DNA of 5,622 bases, from positions 1-5,622 of the forward strand of contig JAGYMR010000187.1 in assembly GCA_018400515.1 (NCBI GenBank), in the 5' to 3' direction. The notes below the pieces were generated by a model, which worked only from the letters and a program-made list of their open reading frames with translations, made no database searches and was not told the origin of the DNA. How positions within the stretch are numbered: the first letter of the stretch is position 1; each line of letters starts with the position of its first letter. The stretch comes from Tangfeifania sp. GTDB lineage: Bacteria; Bacteroidota; Bacteroidia; Bacteroidales; Prolixibacteraceae. A program made the translations under genes and the position numbers. Shown in pieces: positions 1 through 5,622 of this stretch.

Positions 1-1
1 C

Positions 2-1303
2 TGGATGAGCTGTTACGGGGATGAGGTGGTGCAAACCCCGCACATCGATGCACTGGCTGCGGAAGGGGTTCGTTTTAACCGGGCGTATATGACTTCGGCC
101 GTTTGTTCCCCTACCCGTTCGGCCATTATCACCGGCATGTACCAGACATCGATCGGAGCTCATGAACATTACAGCTCCTTTTCCGTCTGGCGCGGGGATA
201 CAATGGAGGTGTGGGATCCGAACCACCTGGGCGTCCGCACCCTTCCGGAGATCTTTAAAGCGGCGGGGTATTATACCTTTAATGAAGGGAAAGACCATTA
301 CAATTTTGTTTTTTCCGATGAGGACCTTTATGACCGGAAAGGAGGAGATGGTTTTAAAGGAGCCAGGAATGGCACGGCCTGGTCCGGCCGGAAAGAAAGG
401 CAGCCGTTTTTTGGACAGATCCAGCTGCGGGGAGGGAAATATCCCAATCCACCCGCGGTGGTGGACCCGGCAAAGGTCAGTGTTCCGCCCTACTATCCCG
501 ACCATCCGGTTTATCGCGAAGAAATTGCCCACCATTACAATACCATTCTCAAATTGGATCAGATTCTGGGGGATATTGTCGCCCGGCTGAAGGAGGACGG
601 GCTGTATAAAAATACCGCGATCTTCTTTTTCTCCGACCACGGAATGCGCCTTCCCAGGCATAAGCAATTTTTATATGAAGGCGGAATAAAAGTCCCTTTG
701 ATCGTTGCAGGACCCGGAATTCCTGAAGATCAGGTGCGCGATGACCTGGTCAGCGGCATCGACATCAGCGCCACCACCCTGAAACTGGCGGGGATTGAAA
801 TACCCGGGCACATGCATGGAAAGGATATGTTCGCTTCCGGATTTAAACGGCCCTATGTTATTGCGGCCCGCGACCGGTGCGATTTCACGATTGACCGGAT
901 CCGGGCAGTTGTTACGGGAAGGTACAAGTACATCCGGAATTTCATGACCGACAAACCCTATCTGCAGCCCCAGTACCGCGATGGGTGGGAATCGATTGAA
1001 CTGCTCCGTTCGATGTATAAAGAGGGGAAGCTGGACGAAGTGCAGGCCCGTTTTGCGGGTGAGGAGCGGCCGGCCGAAGAGTTGTACGATTTGCGGGAAG
1101 ACCCCCACGAAACCCATAACCTGGTGCATTCACCCAAACGGGAGCACGCCATGGAACTGGCCAGACACCGCGATATCCTGTACAAATGGATCATCCACAC
1201 CGACGATAAAGGACGATTCCCGGAAACCGACGAAGCCCTGAAAGCTGTGATTGACCGCTGGGATGAAAAGGCTGTTAATAAAGAATACGACCGGGTGCGT
1301 TAA
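2..1303 (+). CDS. Family S1 sulfatase, heparan N-sulfatase-like (5'-partial)
   Basis: Hydrolyses sulfate esters or sulfamates, probably on a sulfated glycan, and is normally exported to the periplasm. The frame is open to the left edge (a Trp codon precedes the Met at position 5), so this Met is probably internal; the signal peptide and the first pair of metal-binding Asp residues are missing. Numbering from that Met, the formylglycine motif CSPTR is at residues 34-38 (CxPxR type, needing a sulfatase-maturating enzyme), the metal-site DHG at 211-213, a conserved Lys at 220, and the C-terminal ELYDLREDPHETHNL block at 359-373. That block, with the following LYKWIIHTDD, resembles human N-sulfoglucosamine sulfohydrolase, so I favour an S1_8/SGSH-like subfamily. 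Substrate is inferred; other S1 subfamilies are possible. It runs convergently to the MarC-type gene. Confidence 0.93.
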   Translation, partial: WMSCYGDEVVQTPHIDALAAEGVRFNRAYMTSAVCSPTRSAIITGMYQTSIGAHEHYSSFSVWRGDTMEVWDPNHLGVRTLPEIFKAAGYYTFNEGKDHYNFVFSDEDLYDRKGGDGFKGARNGTAWSGRKERQPFFGQIQLRGGKYPNPPAVVDPAKVSVPPYYPDHPVYREEIAHHYNTILKLDQILGDIVARLKEDGLYKNTAIFFFSDHGMRLPRHKQFLYEGGIKVPLIVAGPGIPEDQVRDDLVSGIDISATTLKLAGIEIPGHMHGKDMFASGFKRPYVIAARDRCDFTIDRIRAVVTGRYKYIRNFMTDKPYLQPQYRDGWESIELLRSMYKEGKLDEVQARFAGEERPAEELYDLREDPHETHNLVHSPKREHAMELARHRDILYKWIIHTDDKGRFPETDEALKAVIDRWDEKAVNKEYDRVR

Positions 1304-1339
1304 TGGGTGCCGGATTTCAAATCCACACGCCTGTCAGTT

Positions 1340-1381
1340 AAAAAAAATTATTTCCCCATGGCAATCCTCGAGGGAATGGGG
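1340..1381 (-). terminator. Candidate intrinsic terminator of the MarC-type gene
   Basis: Read on the - strand, CCCCAT (1376-1381) pairs with ATGGGG (1354-1359) across a 16-base loop. An alternative 5-bp pairing, TTCCC with GGGAA, is also possible. After the stem come a few A/T bases and then eight T residues (A8 on the + strand at 1340-1347). It lies about 86 bases past the MarC-type stop codon in the convergent gap. The stem is short and the T run is set off by about six bases, so this is a modest candidate. No T run follows the stem in the + direction, so I do not assign it to the sulfatase. Confidence 0.4.
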
Positions 1382-1467
1382 GCAATAACGAAAAAACAAA
1401 CACAGGAAAAATTGTCTGCCCTGATTACTTAAATCACAGCATTCAAACACTTTATCGAAATCCGGGA

Positions 1468-2094
1468 TTAAACCAATACTTTGATCCCGTTTATGAGCAT
1501 CTGAACCGCCAGCATCACCAGGATCATTCCCATTAATCGCTCAAGGGCCGTAAGCCCCCGCTGCTTCAAATACCTTAGCAGAAAAGGAGCGGTTAATAAA
1601 ATGAGGGCGGTAGCTATCCAGGCAATGATTAAAGCCAGGAACCAGTTGCCCATATTATCGGGATTGTTCTGTGTCATCAGGATAAGCATGGCCAAAACAG
1701 AGGGTCCCGCGATCATGGGTACGGCAATAGGAACCAGAAAAGGTTCTCCTCCGGTCTGGTGCCCCATAATCCCTTCCGGCTTGGGAAATATCATGCGTAA
1801 CCCGATGATCAGAAGAATGATGCCTCCCGAAATGGTCACCGCCTCCTGTTCCAGGTGCAAGAAGTTCAGCAACGGTTTTCCGGCAAAGAGAAAAACAATC
1901 AGTATCCCTAATGCCAGCATCAATTCACGGGCAATGATCACCCTTTGCCTTTGAGGATTGATCTCCTTTAAAACGGATAGCATCACCGGAATGTTACCCA
2001 TAGGGTCCATCAGAAAAAAAAGCAATACGGCAGAGGACCAAACAGAATTTCCTAATTCAACCATAATACCATGCCATTTCTCGGGAACGAACAT
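1468..2094 (-). CDS. MarC family (UPF0056) inner-membrane protein, YhgN-like
   Basis: Integral membrane protein of the MarC/NAAT family; E. coli YhgN is the closest relative I recognise. Transport of small solutes has been proposed for some members, but the substrate is unknown. The 208 residues show about six hydrophobic segments (roughly 18-30, 58-79, 86-103, 119-141, 151-172, 186-206). Family signatures are MDPMGNIP at 29-36, GGIILLIIGLRMIFP at 90-104, EPFLVPIAVPMIAGP at 117-131 and ALERLMGMILVMLAVQM at 183-199. Length is normal for the family. The start is uncertain: Met11 (codon beginning at 2064) fits the YhgN N-terminus better than the far Met at 2094, and neither has a convincing ribosome binding site. 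It lies 135 bases downstream of the AraC-type gene on the same strand; a functional link is not shown. Confidence 0.93.
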   Translation of the reverse strand: MFVPEKWHGIMVELGNSVWSSAVLLFFLMDPMGNIPVMLSVLKEINPQRQRVIIARELMLALGILIVFLFAGKPLLNFLHLEQEAVTISGGIILLIIGLRMIFPKPEGIMGHQTGGEPFLVPIAVPMIAGPSVLAMLILMTQNNPDNMGNWFLALIIAWIATALILLTAPFLLRYLKQRGLTALERLMGMILVMLAVQMLINGIKVLV

Positions 2095-2156
2095 AGAAAA
2101 ATTCCCCGGCTGAAAAAATGACGGAAGGCATTAAAATGCTTAAAAACCATCATTCT

Positions 2157-2235
2157 TTGTGCCTTTCTGCCTTAGCAGTTTTAGCCCGGCGAGGCAAATC
2201 CAGTCGCATTCATTGGGGGAAATTCGTGGCTAAAA
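2157..2235. repeat. Degenerate intergenic repeat-like sequence with 8-bp inverted repeat
   Basis: The 135-base gap between the MarC-type and AraC-type genes carries two tandem copies of an 8-base unit, TTGTGCCT (2157-2164) and TTCTGCCT (2165-2172). Next to them is a perfect inverted repeat, TTTTAGCC (2179-2186) and GGCTAAAA (2228-2235), with 41 bases between the arms. The right arm overlaps the AraC-type stop codon. Phrases such as TTCGTGGCTAA and TTTGTGCCTTT remind me of dispersed non-coding repeats in environmental bacterial genomes. That is recollection, not a database match. No coding frame of note is seen, and no T run makes it an obvious terminator. Confidence 0.3.
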
Positions 2236-3096
2236 TTCTTCATTCACTTTTTTAGCATGACTCAAACTGGCCCGGTATTTCGAGGGTGAAGTTTTACAAT
2301 ATTCCTTAAAATGCTTGCTGAAATTAGCCCAGTTGTTAAATCCACTTTCAAAACAGATTTCAGTTATGGACATATTGGTCGATTTAAGGAGTTCACAAGC
2401 ATGAGAGATGCGTATTTGTGTCAGGAAATTGATGTAACTGGTTTTCGTTACTTTCTTGAAGTAATGGCTGAATGCCGATACGCTTTTGTTGGTCAGTCCT
2501 GCGACCTCTTCCAGAGTAACTTTACGCTTAAAATGGTTCATGCTGAACTCAAAAACCTGGTTAATCAACATCTGGTCTTTTTCGGAATGGGTAATTTCTG
2601 CTCCGGAGACAAATTCATACTCATCAGACAAGCTTATTTCCCGCAGCATGCTCAGGAGGCTGATAACTTTTTCAAAACCATCCAAATGTTCAATTTTATG
2701 CAATTGCCTGCCGATACTCTCCCTGAGCTTTCCTTTACAACAGATACTCCTTGATGATTTTTCGAGAATACGTTTGATCCCTTTCATCTCAGGCACATCA
2801 AAAAATCCTTTCCCCAGAAAATCCGGATTAAACTGGACAACCACTGAAGCACCAATCATTTTTTCGTTCTTTTTCCTGAACCAATGGGCCAGGTTATTCC
2901 CATGCAAATAAACATCGCCAACCCGGTACTCCCCGATGTAGTCGCCGATAAAGGCTGTCCCATACCCCTTTTTTATTACCATTAATTCATATTCATCGTG
3001 CTGGTGGTAAGGGGTCTCAAACCTGGGGGTCTCAAAAGTCCGGGCAATAAAGGAGCTACCCTTTGCAAGCGGTAATTTTTGAATAAGTGTTTTCAT
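2230..3096 (-). CDS. AraC-family transcriptional regulator with N-terminal cupin
   Basis: Cytoplasmic ligand-responsive DNA-binding protein of 288 residues, typical for the family. The N-terminal sensor is a cupin: HQHDEYE at 31-37 followed by Gly44 matches the HxH(x3)E(x6)G first motif, and GDVYLHGNNLAH at 60-71 matches the second, so H31, H33, E37 and H71 could form a metal or ligand site. A variable linker (about 100-170) includes a Cys pair at 119-120. The C-terminal AraC domain spans about 178-277, with helix-turn-helix one around VTLEEVAGLTNKSVSAFSHY (193-212) and two around SITEICFESGFNNWANFSKH (243-262), ending in the usual SPSKYR. The Met at 3096 is followed directly by the cupin domain, and an ATG just upstream runs into a stop. 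It is transcribed divergently from the oxidoreductase gene, which suggests it controls that operon and itself. The inducer, probably a sugar, is unknown. Confidence 0.95.
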   Translation of the reverse strand: MKTLIQKLPLAKGSSFIARTFETPRFETPYHQHDEYELMVIKKGYGTAFIGDYIGEYRVGDVYLHGNNLAHWFRKKNEKMIGASVVVQFNPDFLGKGFFDVPEMKGIKRILEKSSRSICCKGKLRESIGRQLHKIEHLDGFEKVISLLSMLREISLSDEYEFVSGAEITHSEKDQMLINQVFEFSMNHFKRKVTLEEVAGLTNKSVSAFSHYFKKVTKTSYINFLTQIRISHACELLKSTNMSITEICFESGFNNWANFSKHFKEYCKTSPSKYRASLSHAKKVNEEF

Positions 3097-3108
3097 TAAT
3101 CAGGATGC

Positions 3109-3166
3109 ATCTGTTATCTGACGAACATTTCGATAAAAACAACGCAGTCTGTTCAAAATAACAGAT
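3109..3166. promoter_or_regulatory. Inverted-repeat candidate operator in the divergent control region
   Basis: ATCTGTTAT (3109-3117) and its exact reverse complement ATAACAGAT (3158-3166) are separated by 40 bases, a centre-to-centre distance of 49 bases (nearly five helical turns). The pair lies just before the AraC-type start and upstream of the oxidoreductase gene, where an autoregulated AraC-type protein would be expected to bind. On the - strand the arm at 3158-3166 runs directly into TTATTTTG, a near match to the Bacteroides -7 box TAnnTTTG. A TTTG lies 15 bases further upstream, closer than the usual spacing. The repeat is certain; the operator role is inference. Confidence 0.4.
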
Positions 3167-3240
3167 AAATATAGCACAAAAACGGTTGAAAAAGATTCCG
3201 GTTTCCACTTTTTTTGTTCTTATACTAAAAAATCCAAATC

Positions 3241-3339
3241 ATGTATCCACTTGCAATTAAAACGATTATTGCGGTGCTTCTCATTTCTGTTGCATCGCAT
3301 CAAACTAAAAGAATTATAACCAAAAAACCATACCGATGA
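3241..3339 (+). CDS. Possible 32-residue hydrophobic small protein or leader peptide
   Basis: An ATG at 3241 opens a 33-codon frame ending in TGA at 3337-3339. The stop overlaps the oxidoreductase start by the four bases ATGA, an arrangement typical of translational coupling. The peptide begins MYPLAIKTIIAVLLISVA, which reads as one membrane-spanning or signal-like segment. It ends in a basic tail (QTKRIITKKPYR), so a positive-inside single-pass topology is plausible. The sequence just upstream is A-rich with no Shine-Dalgarno site, as is common in Bacteroidota. I recognise no family. It may instead be untranslated leader that happens to be open: short frames arise easily in AT-rich sequence, and only the overlap and the hydrophobic composition argue for it. 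Confidence 0.3.
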   Translation: MYPLAIKTIIAVLLISVASHQTKRIITKKPYR

Positions 3340-4820
3340 ATACAAAAACAAGAAGAGACTTTATAAAAAGTACCGCTGCTGCAGCGGCCGGTTTTACCAT
3401 TGTTCCGGGAACTGTGGTATCGGGCCTGGGACACAAGGCACCCAGTGACAAATTAAACATTGTTGGCGTGGGTGTTGGGGGAAAAGGGTTGCCTAACCTG
3501 GTGGCGATGGAGACCGAGAATATTATCGGTCTTTGTGATGTGGACTGGAAATATTCGGAAAAAGCATTTAAACATTTCCCGAAAGCAAAAAAATATTGGG
3601 ATTGGCGCAAAATGTATGAAGCGCTGGGCAATTCCATTGATGGCGTAATGGTGGCAACGGCTGACCATTCGCACGCCCTTATTGCAGCGACAGCCTTAAC
3701 CATGGACAAACATGTGTACTGCCAGAAGCCCCTGACCCACTCGGTTTATGAGTCGAGGTTATTAACAAAACTGGCCGCCAAACACCGGGTGGCCACTCAA
3801 ATGGGAAATCAGGGGAACTCGGGGGACGGAGTGCGCGAGGTTTGCGAATGGATATGGAACGGCGAAATTGGAGAAGTCAAAGAGGTGCATGCCTGGACCG
3901 ACCGGCCGATTTGGCCACAGGGCCTGGAACGTCCGGATGAAGTGATGCGTGTTCCGGAAACGCTGGACTGGGACAAATTTATAGGCCCTGCCCCCATGCG
4001 CCCCTTTCACGAAATCTATACACCCTGGAACTGGCGGGGCTGGTGGGATTTTGGCACCGGTGCTTTCGGCGATATGGCCTGCCATGTACTCGATCCTGTT
4101 TATCAATCGCTCAAATTGGGTTACCCCGAAAAAGTAAGAGGAAGTTCAACAGCCATTAATACGGAATCAGCGCCCCAGGCTGAAACGGTTGAATTTATAT
4201 TTCCCGCACGCGATAAAATCAAAAAAGCCGGCATGCCACGTGTTAAAGTTTATTGGTACGACGGCGGTTTGCTGCCCAACTTTTCCGACCTTGTCCCCGA
4301 GGGCGAAAACCTAATGGCAGATGGCCTGGGAGGTTGTCTTTTTGTGGGATCCAAAGATACACTGATTTGTGGTTGCGGAGGTTTTAATGCCCGCCTGGGG
4401 TCGGGGCGGAAACCCAATGTCTCTCCATACCTGCGCCGTATCCCTGGAGCCATTGGTTACGTCGACGGCCCCCACGAGCAGGACTGGATTCGCGCGTGTA
4501 AGGAGTCGCCGGAGAACAGAACGGAAGGAACTTCCCACTTCGGATATTCGGGACCGTTTAATGAGATGGTACTGCTGGGAGTACTGGCAATCCGCCTTCA
4601 GGGATTGAATAAGTCCCTGGAGTGGAATGCTGAAAAAATGGAAATTGCCAATATTGCTCCTTCTGAAGAGTTGAAGATATTAACCTCGGATGAATTTAAA
4701 GTGATTGAAGGGCATCCCCATTTCAATAGACAGTATGCCAACTTCAATGCCCTGGAAGCCGCAAGAGATTATGTAAAACACCAATACCGCGATGGCTGGA
4801 AACTGCCGGATATGCCCTAA
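3336..4820 (+). CDS. Tat-exported Gfo/Idh/MocA-family oxidoreductase
   Basis: Predicted NAD(P)-dependent sugar or cyclitol oxidoreductase exported folded by the Tat system. Of 494 residues, the N-terminus carries the twin-arginine motif TRRDFIK (5-11) and an Ala-rich stretch. The Rossmann fold follows, with VGVGVGGKG (43-51), the acidic CDVD (67-70) after the second strand, and TADHSH (108-113). The usual EKP signature is CQKPLTH (129-135), so the catalytic-type Lys131 is kept but Glu is Gln. The C-terminal alpha/beta domain has WWDFGTGAFGDMACH (236-250), whose Asp246 and His250 match conserved positions in this branch. Such proteins are numerous in Bacteroidota and Planctomycetes carbohydrate loci, and the substrate cannot be read from sequence. 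GH109, a glycosidase family with the same fold, is a less likely alternative. The start is supported by the Tat motif close behind it. A UroD-like gene follows after 60 bases, probably in the same operon. Confidence 0.94.
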   Translation: MNTKTRRDFIKSTAAAAAGFTIVPGTVVSGLGHKAPSDKLNIVGVGVGGKGLPNLVAMETENIIGLCDVDWKYSEKAFKHFPKAKKYWDWRKMYEALGNSIDGVMVATADHSHALIAATALTMDKHVYCQKPLTHSVYESRLLTKLAAKHRVATQMGNQGNSGDGVREVCEWIWNGEIGEVKEVHAWTDRPIWPQGLERPDEVMRVPETLDWDKFIGPAPMRPFHEIYTPWNWRGWWDFGTGAFGDMACHVLDPVYQSLKLGYPEKVRGSSTAINTESAPQAETVEFIFPARDKIKKAGMPRVKVYWYDGGLLPNFSDLVPEGENLMADGLGGCLFVGSKDTLICGCGGFNARLGSGRKPNVSPYLRRIPGAIGYVDGPHEQDWIRACKESPENRTEGTSHFGYSGPFNEMVLLGVLAIRLQGLNKSLEWNAEKMEIANIAPSEELKILTSDEFKVIEGHPHFNRQYANFNALEAARDYVKHQYRDGWKLPDMP

Positions 4821-4824
4821 CCGG

Positions 4825-4865
4825 TCCCTGAAAAGCCGGGAAATTCAACAGGAATTCCCTGAAAA
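4825..4865 (+). repeat. Intergenic direct repeat and small hairpin between oxidoreductase and UroD-like genes
   Basis: The 60-base gap contains two copies of TCCCTGAAAA (4825-4834 and 4856-4865), 31 bases apart. Between and overlapping them is a hairpin: GGGAAATTC (4838-4846) pairs with GAATTCCC (4852-4859) around a five-base loop with one bulged A. No T run follows, so it is not a standard terminator. It could be an RNA-processing or stability element tuning the two genes, or chance. Confidence 0.3.
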
Positions 4866-4880
4866 ACCAACAGAAACAGA

Positions 4881-5622
4881 ATGAATTCGAAAGAGCGTTT
4901 TGACTTAACAGTAAACCACCAACAGCCCGATAAAATGATGGTTGATTTTGGGGCCACCTCAACAACCGGAATACATGTGCTGGCCGTCGAGAATTTGAGG
5001 AAATATTATGGCCTTGAACAACGGCCGGTCCGGGTGGTGGACCCCTACCAGATGCTGGGCGAAGTGGACGAAGAGTTACGGGAAATACTGGGAGCCGATG
5101 CCGTGGGTGCCAAAGGCAAAAACAGTTCGTTTGGTTATTATAACCATGCGCCTTTTAAAGAGTACACCACTCCCTGGGGACAAACTGTTCTGGTGCCGGT
5201 GGGATTTCAAACCACGATCGATGAACAGAGCGATACATTAAGCTATCCGGCCGGCGACACATCGGCAGAACCTTCGGCAAAAATGCCCAAAGCCAGTTTT
5301 TTCTTCGATGCCATTATCCGCCAGCAGCCTTTTAATGAGGAGGATCCCGATCCACAGGATAACCTGGAGGAATACGGTTTTGTATCGGACAGCGATTTGG
5401 TTTACTGGAAAGAAATAACCGGAAAAGCCCGGGCAACCGGAAAAGCGGTGGTGGCAGGACTTGGAGGAACAGCGCTTGGAGATATCGCCCATGTGCCAGG
5501 CATTAAACTGAAAAAACCCAAAGGGATTCGCGATATTACCGAATGGTACATGAGCATCATGATGCGCCCGGATTATATCAAAGCCATTTTCGACCGGCAA
5601 ACGGAAATTGCACTTGAGAATT
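4881..5622 (+). CDS. Uroporphyrinogen decarboxylase/MtaA-like superfamily protein (3'-partial)
   Basis: The frame from ATG 4881 stays open to the right edge, giving 247 residues; the C-terminal part, about a third of a typical family member, is outside. The N-terminus NSKERFDLTVNHQQPDKMMVDF matches the opening of UroD-family proteins (PF01208), which include haem-pathway HemE and the corrinoid/coenzyme M methyltransferases MtaA and CmuA. Then come DFGATSTTGIH (22-32), VDPYQMLGEVDEEL (53-66), LGADAVG (70-76), a TPWG turn (97-100) and VAGLGGTALGD (191-201). The RQAGRY signature of true HemE is absent where expected, so haem synthesis is unlikely. A cytoplasmic methyl-transfer or decarboxylation role is inferred. 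There is no signal peptide, so it would act inside the cell while the upstream oxidoreductase is exported. The A-rich leader before the start is normal for Bacteroidota. Confidence 0.88.
   Translation, partial: MNSKERFDLTVNHQQPDKMMVDFGATSTTGIHVLAVENLRKYYGLEQRPVRVVDPYQMLGEVDEELREILGADAVGAKGKNSSFGYYNHAPFKEYTTPWGQTVLVPVGFQTTIDEQSDTLSYPAGDTSAEPSAKMPKASFFFDAIIRQQPFNEEDPDPQDNLEEYGFVSDSDLVYWKEITGKARATGKAVVAGLGGTALGDIAHVPGIKLKKPKGIRDITEWYMSIMMRPDYIKAIFDRQTEIALEN

Noticed and set aside
671..1129. Long open frame antisense to the sulfatase
   Set aside because: It lies entirely within a strongly supported sulfatase gene, has no recognisable motif, and is readily explained by codon bias on the opposite strand.
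1312..1324. Near-perfect palindrome GGATTTCAAATCC just after the sulfatase stop
   Set aside because: The stem is only five pairs around three bases and is not followed by a T run on the + strand, so I do not call it a terminator.
2113..2141. Weak hairpin AAGGCATT/AATGCTT with a T6 run on the - strand, as a terminator for the AraC-type gene
   Set aside because: The stem is AT-rich, has a bulge and a two-base loop, and the T run begins six bases later, so it is too weak to annotate.
2311..2754. 147-residue + strand frame across the AraC-type gene
   Set aside because: The opposite strand encodes a clear AraC DNA-binding domain here; this frame is a shadow.
3762..4106. 114-residue antisense frame within the oxidoreductase
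   Set aside because: It overlaps conserved oxidoreductase motifs and has no independent support.
3336..4820. GH109 glycosidase assignment for the oxidoreductase
   Set aside because: GH109 shares the Tat signal and Rossmann fold, but I see no feature specific to it, and the CQKP form with the WDFGTGAFGDMACH block fits the broader exported Gfo/Idh/MocA group better. A CAZy HMM search would decide.
5238..5600. 120-residue open frame antisense to the UroD-like gene
   Set aside because: The + strand frame from 4881 matches UroD-family sequence throughout this span; the antisense product matches nothing I know.
4881..5622. Naming the UroD-like gene hemE
   Set aside because: The RQAGRY substrate-binding signature is absent and the gene sits in a catabolic-looking operon.

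Overview
The window looks like chromosomal DNA of a member of the Bacteroidota, probably an environmental or marine Bacteroidales/Marinilabiliales-type carbohydrate degrader. The reasons are an S1-family sulfatase, a twin-arginine Gfo/Idh/MocA oxidoreductase, an AraC-type cupin regulator, A-rich leaders without strong Shine-Dalgarno sites, and moderate GC. The taxonomic call is inference from gene content.

Layout, left to right: (1) a + strand sulfatase whose N-terminus lies outside the window, closest to the heparan N-sulfatase (SGSH-like) type; (2) a short convergent gap with a likely terminator for the opposite strand; (3) a - strand MarC/YhgN-type six-helix membrane protein; (4) a 135-base gap holding degenerate repeat-like sequence; (5) a - strand AraC-family regulator; (6) a divergent control region with a perfect 9-base inverted repeat (arms 3109-3117 and 3158-3166) and a possible 32-residue hydrophobic small ORF that overlaps the next start by ATGA; (7) a + strand Tat-exported Gfo/Idh/MocA oxidoreductase; (8) 60 bases later, a + strand gene of the uroporphyrinogen decarboxylase/MtaA-like superfamily, cut by the right edge. 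This last gene starts at 4881 and stays open to the end of the window.

The probable functional unit is the divergent block 2230-5622. The AraC protein senses a small ligand through its cupin and controls itself and the oxidoreductase/UroD-like pair, which probably form one transcript and process a sugar or sugar-derived compound. The sulfatase fits the same broad theme of glycan breakdown, but convergent genes separate it from the block and nothing here proves co-regulation. The MarC-type gene may be a bystander. I see no tRNA, rRNA, CRISPR array, insertion sequence or phage gene. The most interesting points are the pairing of an exported oxidoreductase with a UroD-like protein that lacks the haem-enzyme signature, the ATGA-coupled small ORF, and the inverted repeat in the divergent promoter region.
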